From contig JBKPDO010000114.1 in NCBI GenBank assembly GCA_046727955.1, forward strand, positions 1-6,178: a stretch of 6,178 nucleotides of DNA, read 5' to 3'. This DNA is from DASVXQ01 sp046727955. GTDB lineage: Bacteria; Actinomycetota; CALGFH01. How positions within the stretch are numbered: the first letter of the stretch is position 1; each line of letters opens with the position of its first letter. The notes beneath the pieces were generated by a model. The model saw only the letters and a list, made by a program, of their open reading frames with translations. It was not told where the DNA came from and ran no database searches. Both the position numbers and the translations under genes were made by a program. This document shows positions 5,475 to 6,178 of this stretch, piece by piece.

Positions 5475-5711
5475 TCAGCCCGGTTCGCGGACGCCGGCGG
5501 CGGTGAGCAGGGTGCGCGCCCCGGCGATCTGCTCGAGCACGCGGGCCTCTTCGGTGAGCTGCTCTTGGGAACAGCGAGGGCAGGACCACCGCTCCCGCCC
5601 CGCCGCCTCCAGGCGGCGCAGGTCGTCGAGGTTGCCGGTCAGCGGCGACGCCGCTGCCACCAGTGGGCTGCGCAGGCTGAGCCCCAGGTAGTGGGTGTGC
5701 AGGTCGACCAC
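5475..5711 (-). CDS. N-terminal remnant of a dihydroorotate dehydrogenase-like protein
   Basis: Open frame of 78 codons from GTG 5709-5711, with AAGGGGG 8 nt upstream. Residues 1-38 (VDLHTHYLGLSLRSPLVAAA, then SPLTGNLDDLRRLEAAG) match the start of dihydroorotate-dehydrogenase-like flavoproteins, whose beta/alpha barrel opens this way. Residues 39-48 (RERWSCPRCS) do not fit the family. Read one frame over, the same bases give GAGAVVLPSLF, exactly the expected second strand. So one base was lost near 5600 and one gained near 5568, restoring the frame at EQLTEEAR. The protein then ends at residue 78 instead of about 330, so no FMN-binding barrel can form. It is best regarded as a pseudogene fragment, though it could still be translated. 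In related genomes such proteins often sit with pyruvate:ferredoxin oxidoreductase, CBS and stress proteins. Confidence 0.68.
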   Translation of the reverse strand: MVDLHTHYLGLSLRSPLVAAASPLTGNLDDLRRLEAAGRERWSCPRCSQEQLTEEARVLEQIAGARTLLTAAGVREPG

Positions 5712-5762
5712 GGCTCGAACCCCCTTGGTGCGGTCGGCGCGCCCGGTCCCTTCGTCCCCGAG

Positions 5763-5790
5763 GGTGCCGCCCGGCCCCTACGGCGGCACC
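5763..5790. repeat. Perfect 9-bp inverted repeat
   Basis: GGTGCCGCC (5763-5771) and GGCGGCACC (5782-5790) form a stable stem with a 10-nt loop. It starts 52 nt upstream of the dehydrogenase remnant's GTG on the minus strand. It could be a leader hairpin, an operator or an old terminator. No T-run follows on either strand. Confidence 0.4.
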
Positions 5791-5810
5791 AGTCGGGTGG
5801 CCCCCTCATG

Positions 5811-5830
5811 TCAGGACCATCGGCACAGCA
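5811..5830. promoter_or_regulatory. DosR-box-like sequence, remnant-proximal
   Basis: AGGACCATCGGCAC (5813-5826) agrees at 11 of 14 positions with GGGACCAACGGCCC, a common form of the DosR/DevR site. It sits about 100 nt upstream of the dehydrogenase remnant start. Single matches of this quality can occur by chance in GC-rich DNA; the gene context raises the odds. Confidence 0.35.
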
Positions 5831-5910
5831 CCTTTCAGCAGGTCGCCACCGGGCTCGCCCTGGCCCTCACCGCGGCGAGAAGGCGTCGTAGCAGGCGCTG
5901 CCCGACCGGT

Positions 5911-5930
5911 GGCAGGACAGAGGTCCCGAA
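5911..5930 (+). promoter_or_regulatory. DosR-box-like sequence upstream of the CBS gene
   Basis: GGCAGGACAGAGGTCCCGAA aligns without gaps to the 20-nt DosR consensus TTSGGGACTWWAGTCCCSAA. The right half (GTCCCGAA) is perfect and the left half keeps GGAC with the spacing intact. Its centre is about 65 nt upstream of a start point predicted from the TAGGGT at 5974-5979, a distance known for DosR activation. Functional assignment is inferred. Confidence 0.4.
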
Positions 5931-5973
5931 TCCAGGGGGTCGTGTGGGCGTACCGGGCGGCCGCTACCCGCCG

Positions 5974-5979
5974 TAGGGT
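5974..5979 (+). promoter_or_regulatory. Possible -10 element of the CBS gene
   Basis: TAGGGT fits the actinobacterial TANNNT -10 pattern, 44 nt upstream of the CBS ATG. No -35 hexamer is seen at the right distance, as is common for promoters that need an activator. Confidence 0.3.
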
Positions 5980-6023
5980 CGAGCCGAAGCCACGCATGCG
6001 CGTGTGGAGTGGAGGCGAAGACG

Positions 6024-6178
6024 ATGCTCAGCCGCAGGGTCCGCAGCGTCATGACCCGGGAAGTGGTGACCGTCACCGAGCAGGCGCCGTTCACCGAGAT
6101 GGTCCGCCTGCTGGCCGTGCACAAGATCAGCGCGCTGCCAGTGGTGAGCGGCACCGGGTGGGTGGTCGGCGTCGTCTC
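6024..6178 (+). CDS. CBS-domain protein, partial (N-terminus)
   Basis: Fifty-one codons are visible before the right edge. ATG 6024-6026 has GGAGG at 6011-6015, 8 nt upstream. The sequence VRSVMTREVVTVTEQAPFTE, then MVRLLAVHKISALPVVSGTG and WVVGVV, is a typical first CBS motif: VMT at the start, a helix of the type EMVRLLAVHKIS, and the ALPVV strand. CBS pairs bind adenine nucleotides and commonly sense energy state. Small actinobacterial proteins of this type carry two CBS repeats, sometimes with a C-terminal BON domain, which cannot be seen here. It is divergent from the dehydrogenase remnant and baeRF3 genes, and the shared intergenic region suggests co-regulation. Confidence 0.88.
   Translation, partial: MLSRRVRSVMTREVVTVTEQAPFTEMVRLLAVHKISALPVVSGTGWVVGVV

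Larger units (their letters stand above)
5712..6023. other. Divergent intergenic region between the dehydrogenase remnant and the CBS gene
   Basis: No convincing gene. A minus-strand frame at 5806-5997 has no homology or ribosome binding site. The stretch holds the divergent promoters, a strong 9-bp inverted repeat (5763-5790), two DosR-box-like sequences (5811-5830 and 5911-5930), a -10-like TAGGGT and a short palindrome, CACGCATGCGCGTG (5991-6004), just before the CBS ribosome binding site. Confidence 0.55.

Noticed and set aside
5806..5997. 63-codon minus-strand frame in the divergent promoter region
   Set aside because: No ribosome binding site, no homology, and it covers the promoter and operator-like elements of the CBS gene.
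1..6178. CRISPR array, tRNA or rRNA genes, phage genes
   Set aside because: No regularly spaced repeats, no cloverleaf-like sequence with tRNA consensus boxes and no rRNA signature were found by reading either strand.

Overview
The window is about 70% GC, with GTG starts and strong AGGAGG-type ribosome binding sites. Its protein families (paired BlaI and M56, Cys-rich copper-storage protein, baeRF3, CBS protein) point to a high-GC Actinomycetota chromosome. No genus can be named from the sequence alone. No RNA gene or CRISPR array was seen.

Left part (1-2923, all minus strand). This looks like a regulator and metal-handling block. In transcription order (right to left) it holds: a cytosolic Cys-rich four-helix-bundle copper-storage protein (2519-2923); a poorly conserved stretch with a possible small membrane-protein relic (1970-2424); a BlaI/MecI-family repressor (1555-1941); a BlaR1-like M56 metallopeptidase 5 nt downstream of it, broken by one frameshift (586-1549); and the membrane N-terminus of a probable sensor protein running off the left edge (1-273).

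Middle part (3003-4267). This is a gene graveyard. Four tail fragments in alternating orientation lie end to end: a conserved hypothetical protein with a winged-helix-like segment (+, two frameshifts), an UPF0718/DUF318-type permease (-), the C-terminus of an IS transposase with a DDE-type integrase core (+), and an L,D-transpeptidase with its SHGC active-site motif (-, frameshifted). The permease and transposase pieces meet at about 3688, as expected if one deletion removed the 5' part of both. None of the four is likely to be functional.

Right part (4268-6178). This resembles an actinobacterial dormancy or redox-stress locus: an intact baeRF3-family protein (-), a short N-terminal remnant of a dihydroorotate-dehydrogenase-like protein (-) with two compensating indels, and a divergent CBS-domain protein (+) cut by the right edge. 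The intergenic DNA carries two partial matches to the DosR/DevR box. The octamer GTCCCGAA occurs both before the CBS gene and before baeRF3. Hypoxia/redox control by a DosR-type regulator is inferred, not shown.

I see no clearly novel multi-gene system. The most useful points are the relics hidden in apparently empty DNA, the one-base frameshifts in several otherwise recognisable genes (decay or assembly error), and the possible DosR-type control of the baeRF3/CBS locus.
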